Shown here: positions 53,251 through 62,048 of the stretch, one piece after another
Numbering within the stretch: position 1 is the first letter of the stretch
Layout of the letters: every line of letters starts with the position of its first letter
Assembly (NCBI GenBank): GCA_049644285.1
Contig: JBARRP010000243.1
Span: 22,139-86,138 of the forward strand
Direction: 5' to 3'
Source of the DNA: CAVRXT01 sp049644285
Lineage (GTDB): Bacteria; Acidobacteriota; Terriglobia; Acidiferrales; UBA7541
Length of the DNA: 64,000 nt
Made by a program: the position numbers and the translations under genes
The notes under the pieces: generated by a model
Told to the model about the DNA's origin: nothing
Seen by the model: only the letters and a program-made list of their open reading frames with translations
The model's database searches: none

Positions 53251-53531
53251 TCCCCACCTCGAAAGTAACGTTGTCGGCTGGGGCCAGCGGACACGCAGCA
53301 ACCCGTTTGCCAGATGTCCATCCTCTAATTGGCTATGATGCAAGGGCTTAAGCGCCGGTGACACCGTTTTCTAGGAAATTTTTCCTTTGGTCGACGCAGA
53401 ATTCCCACACATCCCGCAGCCTCTGGATGAACATGGTTCTAGTACTATATTGGAGGCGGCTCGCTGCGGCGGGGTCTGAAGTGATGGAGAGGCTCCTGGA
53501 GAATATGCGACGATGCCACATTGCTATTTGC

Positions 53532-55619
53532 CTAGCCATGGCGCAGGTACTGTGCGCCTAGGCTATCTCGGTTTGCGCTCAGGACCTCGCGTACCTTGCC
53601 CGCCAGTTCATCTGGACCGAAAGGCTTCTCGATGAAGGCTGTCCCTGGACTGAGAATCCCGAAATTAATTGCGGCATCTTCCGTATAGGCCGACATATAC
53701 AGCACCTTTATGCCTGAGCGCAGCTTCGCCAACCGCTCGACCAACTCGCGTCCCTTCATCCCCGGCATGACCACATCTGTGAGCACCAAGTCAATCGGTT
53801 CCTTATGACGCTCCATGAACTGAATTGCCTCGGCGGCGCTCCTCGCCTCAACCACAGCGTAACCCTTGATCTTCAGAAACTCGCGCGTCATGCGACGCAC
53901 TGCATCGTCATCTTCTACCACGAGGATCGTTTCCTCGCCCTGCAGGGACCCAGGAAGTGCCTTGGGTATTTCGACGACCTCAACCGCTTCCTGGACGCGG
54001 GGAAGATAGATTTGAACGATTGTCCCTTCGCCCATTTTGCTCGAAACCGTGACACACCCTCCGCTTTGGTTCACCGTCCCATAGACGGTCGCCAAGCCTA
54101 GTCCGGTTCCTTTGCTTCTATCCTTGGTGGTGAAGAAGGGTTCGAAGACATGCGATTGTGTCTCCTCGTCCATGCCGTGCCCGGTGTCGCAAACCGCCAG
54201 CATCACGTGTGGGCCGGTTCGAACCCCGGGGTGACCCCGGACCCAGGTCTCGTCCAAATTGGAGTTCGCGGTTTGAATCGTTAACTCGCCGCCGTCAGAC
54301 ATGGCATCCCGGGCGTTGAATACAAGATTCATGATGACCTGTTCTATTTGTGCAGGGTCGGCCTTTACCCGTCCCAACTCGGAATCGAGATCCATAACCA
54401 GATTGATATCTTCACCAAGCACGGGCGGCAACATTTCCGCTACTTGAGTGACCAGGGTGTTGAGATCCAGCACCCGCGGCTGAAGTACCTGCTTGCGGCT
54501 GAAGGCCAAGAGCTGCCTCGTTAATGACGAGGCTCGGTCCGCCGCCTTCAGCATCTCATTCAGCTCCCGACGTAGCGCGTTGTCAGGGCCAACGCTGTTC
54601 AGTAAGAGCGCCGCATGGCCGCGGATGACCATAAGCAAGTTATTGAAGTCGTGCGCCACGCCGCCCGCCAGCCGCCCGACTGCCTCCATCTTCTGCGCTT
54701 GGCGCAATGCTTCCTCGGCTTGCTCGCGTCCAGCAATCTCTCTCTCTAGCTCCTTATTGGTGGCCACCACTGCCCTCGCGTGAAGCTGCGCCTCTTCCGC
54801 CATATACACGGCGAACGCTAGCAGCACGGCCATCAGAACGCCACCGACGAATGCTACCTGTGGCAGAGGCGATCGTGCGTAGGCCAGTGTCCCAGGCTTC
54901 GGCCACGCCTTCGTTCGCCAAGTTAGCTGTCGAAACTCGATGTCTGCTTCCTCGGCCCATGCGCCCTGGCGCGGCGGGTTGACTCCCTCGCGACTATAGA
55001 TTTGCTCGTCGCCGTCGTACACCGCCACCCAATAGTCTCGCGCTACGTCTTGGAGGATGGAGGAAAGCAGCTCTTGATAGCGGAACACGCCGAGGAGAAA
55101 GCCACTGAGTTTGTCCTTCGAGTAGACCGGCACGCAGACCAGGAGACCCCGGCCGCCCTGCCGCAAGTCCACCGAGCGAGTAACCATCGCGCTCCCGGTG
55201 TCCTCGGCGGCTTGGAGCGCCACACGCCGGCGCTCATCTGCGCCCAGGTCCGAACCCAAGTCAGCTTCATTCCCTCTTTGCGGCGTCACCCAGCGCACGT
55301 GCAACGTCGGGTCCACCCACTCGATCGCCTGGTAGGCCGGGTAGCCGCTCATCACCAGCCCTGCCTCAGATTCTATGTCCGCGTCGTCTGCCTGGCCACG
55401 AGCCTGCCAGCGCCCGGCCAAACGTTCCAACGGCAGAATGTGCGCCTTCAATTCTGACTCCGTTTTGGCCTTTACAAACAACGCCTGCTCTTTGGTCGCA
55501 GCTTGGATCTCAGCCCACCGATGGGTAAGCAGGAGTTGCCAAAGGATCAGGGCAGCTACAACCGTGGTCAGACCGAAAATCACTGGCAACAACAACCGGT
55601 CGATGAAGCTCCTCTGCAT
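53532..55619 (-). CDS. Hybrid sensor histidine kinase with CHASE-like domain and REC
   Basis: A 695-residue kinase. Two membrane helices (LLLPVIFGLTTVVAALILWQ and VAFVGGVLMAVLLAFAVYM) flank an extracytoplasmic CHASE-type domain (YPAYQAIEWVDPTLHVRWVT). The H box GRLAGGVAHDFNNLLMVIRG, N box VIMNLVFNARDAM, G box VCDTGHGMDEET and GTGLGLATVYG follow. A C-terminal receiver has its phosphoacceptor Asp in LVLTDVVMPGMKG. No separate regulator is adjacent, so output is unknown. ATG 55619 is preferred with GAGGA upstream. Confidence 0.9.
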   Translation of the reverse strand: MQRSFIDRLLLPVIFGLTTVVAALILWQLLLTHRWAEIQAATKEQALFVKAKTESELKAHILPLERLAGRWQARGQADDADIESEAGLVMSGYPAYQAIEWVDPTLHVRWVTPQRGNEADLGSDLGADERRRVALQAAEDTGSAMVTRSVDLRQGGRGLLVCVPVYSKDKLSGFLLGVFRYQELLSSILQDVARDYWVAVYDGDEQIYSREGVNPPRQGAWAEEADIEFRQLTWRTKAWPKPGTLAYARSPLPQVAFVGGVLMAVLLAFAVYMAEEAQLHARAVVATNKELEREIAGREQAEEALRQAQKMEAVGRLAGGVAHDFNNLLMVIRGHAALLLNSVGPDNALRRELNEMLKAADRASSLTRQLLAFSRKQVLQPRVLDLNTLVTQVAEMLPPVLGEDINLVMDLDSELGRVKADPAQIEQVIMNLVFNARDAMSDGGELTIQTANSNLDETWVRGHPGVRTGPHVMLAVCDTGHGMDEETQSHVFEPFFTTKDRSKGTGLGLATVYGTVNQSGGCVTVSSKMGEGTIVQIYLPRVQEAVEVVEIPKALPGSLQGEETILVVEDDDAVRRMTREFLKIKGYAVVEARSAAEAIQFMERHKEPIDLVLTDVVMPGMKGRELVERLAKLRSGIKVLYMSAYTEDAAINFGILSPGTAFIEKPFGPDELAGKVREVLSANRDSLGAQYLRHG

Positions 55620-55858
55620 TCTTTCCTCGAATACTGTCAACTCATCCGCGGCGGTGGCAGGTGCTCAATACGCCGCGAACCAGTTTATCCCATTCCGGTG
55701 TCGCACCGATATTCACATTTCTCGTTTGCAAAGCGTCTCTTGAGCATTGTTACATCCTGAAAACCAGTTATTCTCGCGCGATATCGGAAACTAGGGCGCG
55801 GCTCAGTCCTGCCAGCATGCGAGCCGCACCCCGCTCGGCAGGTGGCTGACTACTGCCT

Positions 55859-56848
55859 TCATTTCGGGTGCAGGATCAGTTTCTGCACCCGCCAGTTCAA
55901 CAGCTCGGCAACGTAGAGAGTGTTTTCGGAGGGACACGCGATTTCATGCACCCATCCGAACTGGCCGAGCAGTTTGCCGGCTTTTCCGAGCGCGCCGAGG
56001 ATATTTCCGTCCAAGTCCATTTTATAAATTCGGCCGGGATTGGAATCTGAAGTGTACAGCACCTGCTTCGGTCCCGGGGTGATGCAGATTGCCCACGGAG
56101 CGCCGATGTTGGTCCACTGTTTGAGAAAGTTGCCGTCGTTATCGAACACCTGGATGCGGTTGTTTTCGCGGTCGCCTACATACACATTGCCTTTCGCGTC
56201 CGTGGCGATGCTGTGCAAGGTATGGAACTCGCCGGGTTCAGTGCCTCTCTTGCCCCAAGCTTTCACCCATTTTCCGTCTTTGTCGTACTTAACGACGCGT
56301 GAGTTTCCGTACCCATCGCTGATGAAGCTGTTGCCGGCATCATCCCAGGCGACATCCGTTGGCCTGTTGAAGAGCCGTTCAGCGAAAGTACGAAAAGCAG
56401 GCGGCGGAGGCGGCGGAGTGGTGCCGGGAGGCGCCGCTGCGCCTTCCACCGCCTCCGGCTTCCTCCCAAAGAGCATCACGACACGGCCCGCGGGATTAAA
56501 CTCCATCACCATGTTTGCTGCTTCATCCACGCACCAGATGTTGTCATCCTTGTCGACGCGCACCACATGAGCGAAGGAGAACCCGTACAGGTCCTTGCCA
56601 ATCTCGCGGACAAATTTCCCGTTTGGATCGAATTCGAAGAGCTGCGTGTGCCCGCTTCGAGTGAATACGAAAACGTGTCCCTTGGAGTTCACTGCCACAC
56701 CTGCCGCTTCGCCCAGATACAGATCGGCCGGAAGCTTGAGCAGATTGGGAACCGAGTCGTAGGGAATCTCCGGAACCGACTGCTGTTGAGCGCTTGCGAG
56801 CAGCGGCGCAACCAAGCAAAGCAACAGGACGAGCGCAAAGCGTTTCAT
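55859..56848 (-). CDS. Secreted NHL-repeat beta-propeller protein
   Basis: A 329-residue exported six-bladed propeller. A signal peptide (FALVLLLCLVAPLLASAQQQ) precedes NHL-like blades such as GVAVNSKGHVFVFTRSGHTQ, VDEAANMVMEFNPAGRVVML and VYVGDRENNRIQVFDNDGNF. A Pro-rich insert (PPGTTPPPPPPAF) is in the middle. NHL propellers bind ligands or act like peptidyl-alpha-hydroxyglycine lyase relatives; none is specified. ATG 56848 has GAGGAGG five bases upstream. Confidence 0.8.
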   Translation of the reverse strand: MKRFALVLLLCLVAPLLASAQQQSVPEIPYDSVPNLLKLPADLYLGEAAGVAVNSKGHVFVFTRSGHTQLFEFDPNGKFVREIGKDLYGFSFAHVVRVDKDDNIWCVDEAANMVMEFNPAGRVVMLFGRKPEAVEGAAAPPGTTPPPPPPAFRTFAERLFNRPTDVAWDDAGNSFISDGYGNSRVVKYDKDGKWVKAWGKRGTEPGEFHTLHSIATDAKGNVYVGDRENNRIQVFDNDGNFLKQWTNIGAPWAICITPGPKQVLYTSDSNPGRIYKMDLDGNILGALGKAGKLLGQFGWVHEIACPSENTLYVAELLNWRVQKLILHPK

Positions 56849-56967
56849 CATGGCCTCCTCAAAAATTCTGCCGTTGCGATCAACAACGGCAGGCAACGTC
56901 GGCGGGCGCTTGGTTGGACACCGATGGCTCGCCTTGCGACCTCAATGTACTTTCGAGCGACTGCGGA

Positions 56968-59442
56968 TCAAGGTCTAGAAGCCGGTTGCAATACCAGCCG
57001 ATCTTTGGCCTGTTTTTCAATTGCGGCGCGGGAGTAAAGCATCGGGAAGTAGCGCGTTTGATCCCACAAGGGTACTAGATCAGAATAGTGTGCGCTACCC
57101 GGCTGCCCACTTTCCCCTGGGACGTTCACGACTTCCGATTCATCCCAATTCCCCACATCCAGGATCTCGCGGTAGCTCGGCCCGCTGACCTGGTCGAAAT
57201 TCTCGCCGTGGTAGTGCGCGTTGTTCACGGTGTAGGAATCGCCTGGGCGCGGGAGCGGGCCGAGATCGAAAAGCGATTGGGCACCCGGCAGGAGCTCGAG
57301 CACGTGGTGGAACCTGACCGTATGCAGGCGGCCCCATGACCAGTCGGAGGGCCTCGGGCCCTGGAGCGTTTTCATCCGCTCCGACGCAGCTTTTAGCGTG
57401 TCGCGCAGCAGCTGATCACGCGCAGCTTCGGCCTGAGGTGCAAACGTGTCTTCATCCGGGTGTTGGAGTCGGCGCAGCACCACGCTGAGCGGTATGCGCC
57501 CCTGGAGCGCGCTCCAGGCTTTTTCCGGCGCCAAATGACGAAGCATCTGACGCTCGATCTCGATCTGCCAGAGCTCGTACAGCGCCGCAGCGGGTGAATC
57601 ACGGTCGAGCACAGCATTCCAGTGGACAAGCAACTGCGTCGGCGCGTCCTCGGGACTCTGCGCGGCGGAAGAAAGGAGCCGCACGAACTCCCGTGCCGGA
57701 AGCGAGGTGACGTCGGCTTGCATCCGTTCCATATCGCCCCTACTGATCTTGTGGCCGCTCTTCACTTCCTGATTCAACAGCTCCGTGACTCGATCGGCGC
57801 GGTAAGGTTCCGCCCATTCGTGTCCCACTTTGTACGCGAAATCTTCCGGAATCATGCGCTGATTCGCAGTAACAACAAAGCCTCGCTCGGGATTGAATTG
57901 ATGCGGCAAATCCTGCGTCGGCACCCAACCGGCCCACTCAAAGCCGCCATCACCGGGTTCCGGGATCGTCCCCGTAAAGTTTTTGCGAATCGGCGCCATG
58001 CCGACGGAATGTTCGCCGATGTTTCCGTCGATGTCGGCGTAAACGATGTTTTCCGTAGGCAGCTTCCATCGCTTCACAGCTTCTTCGAACTCTTGCCAGT
58101 TCTTGACGCGATCCAAGGTGAGGCACGCGAGATACCCGGCCGTCCCCGGCTCCGCACCAATCCATCGCAGCGCCAGCGCGCGATGTGTGGGCACATCCTC
58201 CCATAGCACGGGGCCGTGGCGCGTAAACTTCAGATCGAAATTCACATCCGCTCGACCCTTTACACGGATCGCGGACTTTTCGACCCGCATCAGATCCCAT
58301 CCCTTTTCGGTTTTGTAGCGCAGTTGATCGTTCGGGTCGAGTGTTTCAAGATAAAGATCTTGCTGATCCATACCGAAGATGGTCCATCCCCAGGCCACGC
58401 GCTGGTTATGCCCGTCCTCGACACCCGGCGATCCTGGCTCGGTGGCGCCAATCACATTCCAGCCGGGGGCGACAAGATGCACGACGTAACGCAGCGAAGG
58501 GGTTTTGTCGACTGTGCGATGCGGGTCGTTACAAAGCAGCGGGCGTTTGGACTCGGTCAGTTTTCCCGAAACCACCCAGTTGTTGCTCGCCCACTTACCG
58601 CTGCCTTCCTCCTTGGCTGGCTCGAAGGCAGTGTTCAAATCGGGAGGCAAGGTTATCGAGCTGTCGCTACCTTGCAGATTGCTCAGCAGTTCTGGAGAGA
58701 GCCCTGATAGATCTATCCCCGGCGCGGGATCGAGGAGAACTGGAGGATCAAGGTCGAGCAAAGCGGAAGCCTTACTGGCGCCAAGCAACGTGACCAGCTT
58801 CGCGTGGAGCAGTTCCCTGACCGCGTTACCCGTCATCGGAAATCCGGCCATCCGCGTGAGGCAATCTTCCGGTTTCCAAGGTTCCGGCGCAAACCCTGCC
58901 AACCGAAACTCGAGCGGCAGCCCGGGGCCACCCGGCGCAGTTCGCAAAGCAATTTCGGCGTTGATCCCCTGGGTGAAGGCTTCGAGAATTTCCTTTGTAT
59001 CGGGGGCGTAACTGACATATTCATGGGCCATCGACCCGCGGTAAGCCAATAGCCTCGCGTTGATGTCGCGCTCGATGTACCCGGGCCCGAACACTTCGGC
59101 GAGCCGGCCTTGCCCGACGCGCTTCCATAGCTCCATCTGAAAAAGGCGATCCTGGGCGGTGACGAAGCCCTGCGCGAAGAACAGGTCGTGCTCGTTTTGA
59201 GCATAGATGTGCGGCACGCCCCACGGGTCACGGAGGACAGTGACCTCGTGCTCAAGGCCCGCTAGCTTCTTTGTTCCTTGTGTGTCCGAAAGTGCGGCCC
59301 GCGCTGCCGCCTCGAGGGAGGCTGGGTTCTGTCCCGCCGCATTCGAAGCCGCAGCCGCGTTGGCGACAGCGTCGCTCTGGCGCGGTCGTGAAGGAGTGAG
59401 GCTGGCGCAAAACACCAGCATGAAGATAGAAGCCCAACGCAT
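56968..59442 (-). CDS. Penicillin-acylase-family N-terminal nucleophile hydrolase
   Basis: An 824-residue secreted Ntn hydrolase. A signal sequence (SIFMLVFCASLTPSRPRQ) precedes the alpha-chain part (VTVLRDPWGVPHIYAQNEHD). The chain-junction nucleophile Ser is in SGKWASNNWVVSGKLTESKR; the Asn-Asn-Trp and the later GWTIFGMDQQDLY and SFDLGPLPRPGDSYTVNNAH are family motifs. The family cleaves amide bonds in beta-lactams, acyl homoserine lactones or other acylated substrates; the substrate is not known. The preferred start ATG 59442 lacks a close ribosome site. An untested open frame reaches 29 codons further upstream. Confidence 0.88.
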   Translation of the reverse strand: MRWASIFMLVFCASLTPSRPRQSDAVANAAAASNAAGQNPASLEAAARAALSDTQGTKKLAGLEHEVTVLRDPWGVPHIYAQNEHDLFFAQGFVTAQDRLFQMELWKRVGQGRLAEVFGPGYIERDINARLLAYRGSMAHEYVSYAPDTKEILEAFTQGINAEIALRTAPGGPGLPLEFRLAGFAPEPWKPEDCLTRMAGFPMTGNAVRELLHAKLVTLLGASKASALLDLDPPVLLDPAPGIDLSGLSPELLSNLQGSDSSITLPPDLNTAFEPAKEEGSGKWASNNWVVSGKLTESKRPLLCNDPHRTVDKTPSLRYVVHLVAPGWNVIGATEPGSPGVEDGHNQRVAWGWTIFGMDQQDLYLETLDPNDQLRYKTEKGWDLMRVEKSAIRVKGRADVNFDLKFTRHGPVLWEDVPTHRALALRWIGAEPGTAGYLACLTLDRVKNWQEFEEAVKRWKLPTENIVYADIDGNIGEHSVGMAPIRKNFTGTIPEPGDGGFEWAGWVPTQDLPHQFNPERGFVVTANQRMIPEDFAYKVGHEWAEPYRADRVTELLNQEVKSGHKISRGDMERMQADVTSLPAREFVRLLSSAAQSPEDAPTQLLVHWNAVLDRDSPAAALYELWQIEIERQMLRHLAPEKAWSALQGRIPLSVVLRRLQHPDEDTFAPQAEAARDQLLRDTLKAASERMKTLQGPRPSDWSWGRLHTVRFHHVLELLPGAQSLFDLGPLPRPGDSYTVNNAHYHGENFDQVSGPSYREILDVGNWDESEVVNVPGESGQPGSAHYSDLVPLWDQTRYFPMLYSRAAIEKQAKDRLVLQPASRP

Positions 59443-59915
59443 GAAGCGTTTCAGATTGACCTCTCGTGCCGCCTGACGAGACGTGCGATTCCAAATTGCG
59501 GTTTCGGATTCTCCGCAAGGGGCTCGCAAATCTTTTTGGTCTAGCTATCATGCGCACCAGTTGAGCGTCAACTCTTAATTTCTGCTGACCCGACTCGCGG
59601 GACCCCCGAAAGCCGTGAGAAGCCAATAACGAGATGTGGTCTCTCCGAACCAAGGGAAGTGATTAGCCACATCCACGCGTGAGCACCATTCCAAACGGTT
59701 TTCTGCCGCGTTTCCCTGATGGATTAGTTGACGCCGACCGAACTAAAATTTGCTATTCTTTCAACGAAAAGCCGCTGGCGGCCATGTCCCTTACCGGAGT
59801 GACTGCACACGGTAGCCCGAGCGGGCCTTTGCAGTTTGACCGACTTGGAAGCTGCCCTGGCCGCCAGCGTGCGAGGAAGCCCAGGAGTTTCTTCCGTGTC
59901 AACCATCGCGACGAT
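59443..59915. other. Gene-free gap upstream of the acylase
   Basis: About 470 bases with no supported gene. It holds the acylase promoter region (nearest the left) and, at 59773-59869, a nested inverted-repeat structure described separately. Several short open frames are Arg/Pro-rich and unlikely to be real. Confidence 0.5.
59773..59869. ncRNA. Candidate structured RNA with nested stems
   Basis: A perfect 12-bp outer inverted repeat, CGCTGGCGGCCA (59773-59784) with TGGCCGCCAGCG (59858-59869), encloses ACTGCA (59802-59807) pairing with TGCAGT (59830-59835), which encloses GCCC/GGGC around GAGC (59815-59826). Three nested stems in 97 bases are unlikely by chance. On the minus strand the core contains GCAAAG and GGGCTA, fragments also seen in c-di-GMP-I riboswitches, but the conserved GGTTACC part is missing, so I do not assign a class. 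It lies about 330 bases upstream of the acylase on the minus strand. It could be a riboswitch, an ncRNA or a repeat. Confidence 0.4.
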
Positions 59916-60356
59916 TCAGTTGTAGAGAGGCAATAGCACTGCGGCACAATCTTCTAAGAATCTTACGTCGCGGCTCACGAAAGCATTGAGCCGTTCACTT
60001 TCGACGTCGATAGTTCCGATGACCTGGCGGGAGCGGCGCTTAGGATAGGGACGATAATTTCCGAGCGGGTGGTGCCCAATGTGGTCAGATAGCGAGGATC
60101 CTTGCTGACGTCGCCAACGTTCACGGTCTGCGATGTGCACTGCCTTGCCGTTCAAACCCTGATGAATCGGAAACCGGGGATGAGCCGGGGCATTCGGCCC
60201 GGTCCATGCGATCGCTGCGAGTTCTTTGTTCTCGATCACATAGATCCCCACCCAGCGGTATTTCCCAGTCTTGCGAATCAGCTCTGCGATAGGCCGGGCC
60301 TTGGTAGCGCGCGATACACCACTCCTGAGATGGCTCCGAAATTTGAGTCCGTGCAT
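59916..60356 (-). pseudogene. GAF-domain protein with two offsetting frameshifts
   Basis: The frame opens MHGLKFRSHLRSGVSRATKA and continues GKYRWVGIYVIENKELAAIA, PAHPRFPIHQGLNGKAVHIA, typical of acidobacterial GAF proteins. After that the open frame reads unfamiliar residues, but another frame reads TVNVGDVSKDPRYLTTLGTT and RSEIIVPIL, exact GAF motifs, between about 60130 and 60035. The first frame then resumes with RQVIGTIDVESERLNAFVSR. Two shifts (near 60127-60134 and 60029-60036) cancel, so about 30 residues would be scrambled. It is decayed or has two sequence errors. The N-terminus also appears trimmed. Confidence 0.75.
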
Positions 60357-60393
60357 CCACTTCTGTGTCCTCTTGCTGTTCCGTTGATGATTG

Positions 60394-60771
60394 CTAACTT
60401 TCGAAGATCACTTCGGCCAAGGCGAGATTGCCGCTGTGCGTAATCGAAAGTGAGATTTGTCTCACGCCCAGGCGGTCGGCGATCTGCCGCGTCGCCCCCT
60501 CGAAACGCAGCGTCGGCTTGCCGCTCGACAGATTCGTGACTTCTATATCGCGCCAGCGCACGCCGGCCCGCCAGCCGGTTCCCAGCGCCTTCATTGCAGC
60601 CTCCTTGGCAGCGAAACGCCCAGCATAGCGCTCGAACTTGTTTTTATGGCTGTCGCAATAGGCGATCTCCTTCGCAGTGAACAACCGCTCGAGGATGGGC
60701 GCGCCATGGCGTTCAATAGCAGCTTGGATCCGATCGATTTCCGCGATATCCACACCCAGTCCGACGATCAC
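60394..60771 (-). CDS. acpS: Holo-[acyl-carrier-protein] synthase
   Basis: Transfers 4'-phosphopantetheine from CoA to AcpP. The 125-residue protein has GLGVDIAEIDRIQAAIERHG at the start and the FAAKEAAMKALGTG motif; ISLSITHSGNLALAEV is the C-terminal signature. GTG start with GGGGGACCT just upstream. Confidence 0.94.
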   Translation of the reverse strand: MIVGLGVDIAEIDRIQAAIERHGAPILERLFTAKEIAYCDSHKNKFERYAGRFAAKEAAMKALGTGWRAGVRWRDIEVTNLSSGKPTLRFEGATRQIADRLGVRQISLSITHSGNLALAEVIFES

Positions 60772-60914
60772 AGGTCCCCCGGCCGCTCCAGCGGCGCGCT
60801 CTGGAACCAGAATTCGCCGCAGTTTGCTGGGCCGCGGAGTTGTTGTCGGCCTTTCCGCATTGCCGGCATAAAACTTCCGATCTCAATGAACCTGCGCCGC
60901 AGCGCAATTATACC

Positions 60915-60920
60915 TATAAT
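60915..60920 (+). promoter_or_regulatory. -10-like TATAAT upstream of pgeF
   Basis: A TATAAT hexamer in an AT-rich patch (ATTATACCTATAATGG) lies 51 bases before the chosen pgeF start and divergent from acpS. No matching -35 is visible. It fits a transcript start near 60927. Confidence 0.35.
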
Positions 60921-60971
60921 GGAAACGCAGGGCACGGCTGCGCCGCCGCTCGCGAGTTCATTCCATCACAC

Positions 60972-61931
60972 GTGACCACAGCCGTCCAAAAAAGGAAAAG
61001 GCATTCGCTGAAGCCACGCGGCGCCGTGAGGCCGGCTAAATCCGGCTGGGTAATCCGGCGAGCGGCTGGTCTGCAAATCCTGGAAGCAAAGGCTCTCGAA
61101 CGATTTGACTGGCTCGTTCACGGCTTCAGCACGCGCCCGGATGGCGTGAGTGAGCTCGTTTTCGCGAAGGACGGCAAGCGCGCTTCAGAGAAGGTCTTGA
61201 ATCTCGGATTGACTGATTGGGATTCGCGCGAGCGAGTTGAAGAAAATCGGAAAAAGCTCCTGGCAGCGCTCGGCGCTGGACGCATGCAGCTCGTTGCTCT
61301 GCGACAGATTCACTCGGACATCATCCACGTCATCGTCACAGCTCCTAAAGAGCCGCTCCAAGGCGATGCCTCAATCACGCGCGCTCCGGGGCTGCTCCTG
61401 GCTGTTCAGACTGCCGACTGCATTCCGATACTTCTCGCCGACCCGAAACGTCGCGCGGTCGCCGCTATTCACGCCGGGTGGCGCGGGACACTGCGGAGAA
61501 TCGCAGGAAAAACCGTCGGAAGAATGCAAATGCTCTACGGAACGCAGCCGGAAGACTTGGTCGCAGCGATTGGGCCGGGAATTGGACGCTGCAGCTATGA
61601 AGTCGGACCCGAAGTTGTGAAAGAATTCGCAAGCCAATTTCCGAAGGCGCGCGATTGGTTCGACGGCCCGTTCGAGCTGCTCGCCTCCGGCGAGGATCCG
61701 AACCCACTGCCGTGGCTCACGATGATGCCCCCGGGCCACGTCCCGCCGGCGCCTCGCGCGATGCTCGATTTGCACGCCGCAAACCGAGCAATTCTGATCG
61801 AAGCCGGCGTCAGACCTCACAAAGTCTTTGACAGCGATCTTTGCACTGCTTGCCGTACCGATCTGTTCTTTAGTTACCGGCGCGAACGGCAGACCGGCCG
61901 CATGATGGCGGTGATCGGAATCCACTCGTAA
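60972..61931 (+). CDS. pgeF: Peptidoglycan editing factor PgeF (laccase-like, DUF152)
   Basis: A copper/zinc-binding enzyme family that, in E. coli YfiH, removes misincorporated L-Ser from UDP-MurNAc; earlier annotated polyphenol oxidase. Motifs are LVALRQIHSD, VQTADCIPILLADPKRRAVA, AIHAGWRGTLRRIAG and IGPGIGRCSYEVGPEVV. GTG 60972 gives 319 residues, somewhat long; the frame is open 44 codons further upstream but overlaps the promoter. C-terminal CTACRTDLFFSYRRE is typical. Confidence 0.87.
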   Translation: MTTAVQKRKRHSLKPRGAVRPAKSGWVIRRAAGLQILEAKALERFDWLVHGFSTRPDGVSELVFAKDGKRASEKVLNLGLTDWDSRERVEENRKKLLAALGAGRMQLVALRQIHSDIIHVIVTAPKEPLQGDASITRAPGLLLAVQTADCIPILLADPKRRAVAAIHAGWRGTLRRIAGKTVGRMQMLYGTQPEDLVAAIGPGIGRCSYEVGPEVVKEFASQFPKARDWFDGPFELLASGEDPNPLPWLTMMPPGHVPPAPRAMLDLHAANRAILIEAGVRPHKVFDSDLCTACRTDLFFSYRRERQTGRMMAVIGIHS

Positions 61932-62048
61932 GGTCGGAAATCCACCGCGCTATGGTTGGCTGCCCCGTGAGCGAATGTCACCGGATACAGATCGGGCGCG
62001 GTATGCCGTGCCCCCAAGGTCTGAGTGCGATCGCGACTGGCTGTCGCG

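Noticed and set aside
53373..53386. AT-rich palindrome AGGAAATTTTTCCT in the gap after the histidine kinase gene
   Set aside because: Single copy and no clear partner; could be a regulator site but nothing supports one.
54220..54240. tRNA T-loop-like GGTTCGAACC
   Set aside because: Lies inside the histidine kinase reading frame and no cloverleaf can be built around it.
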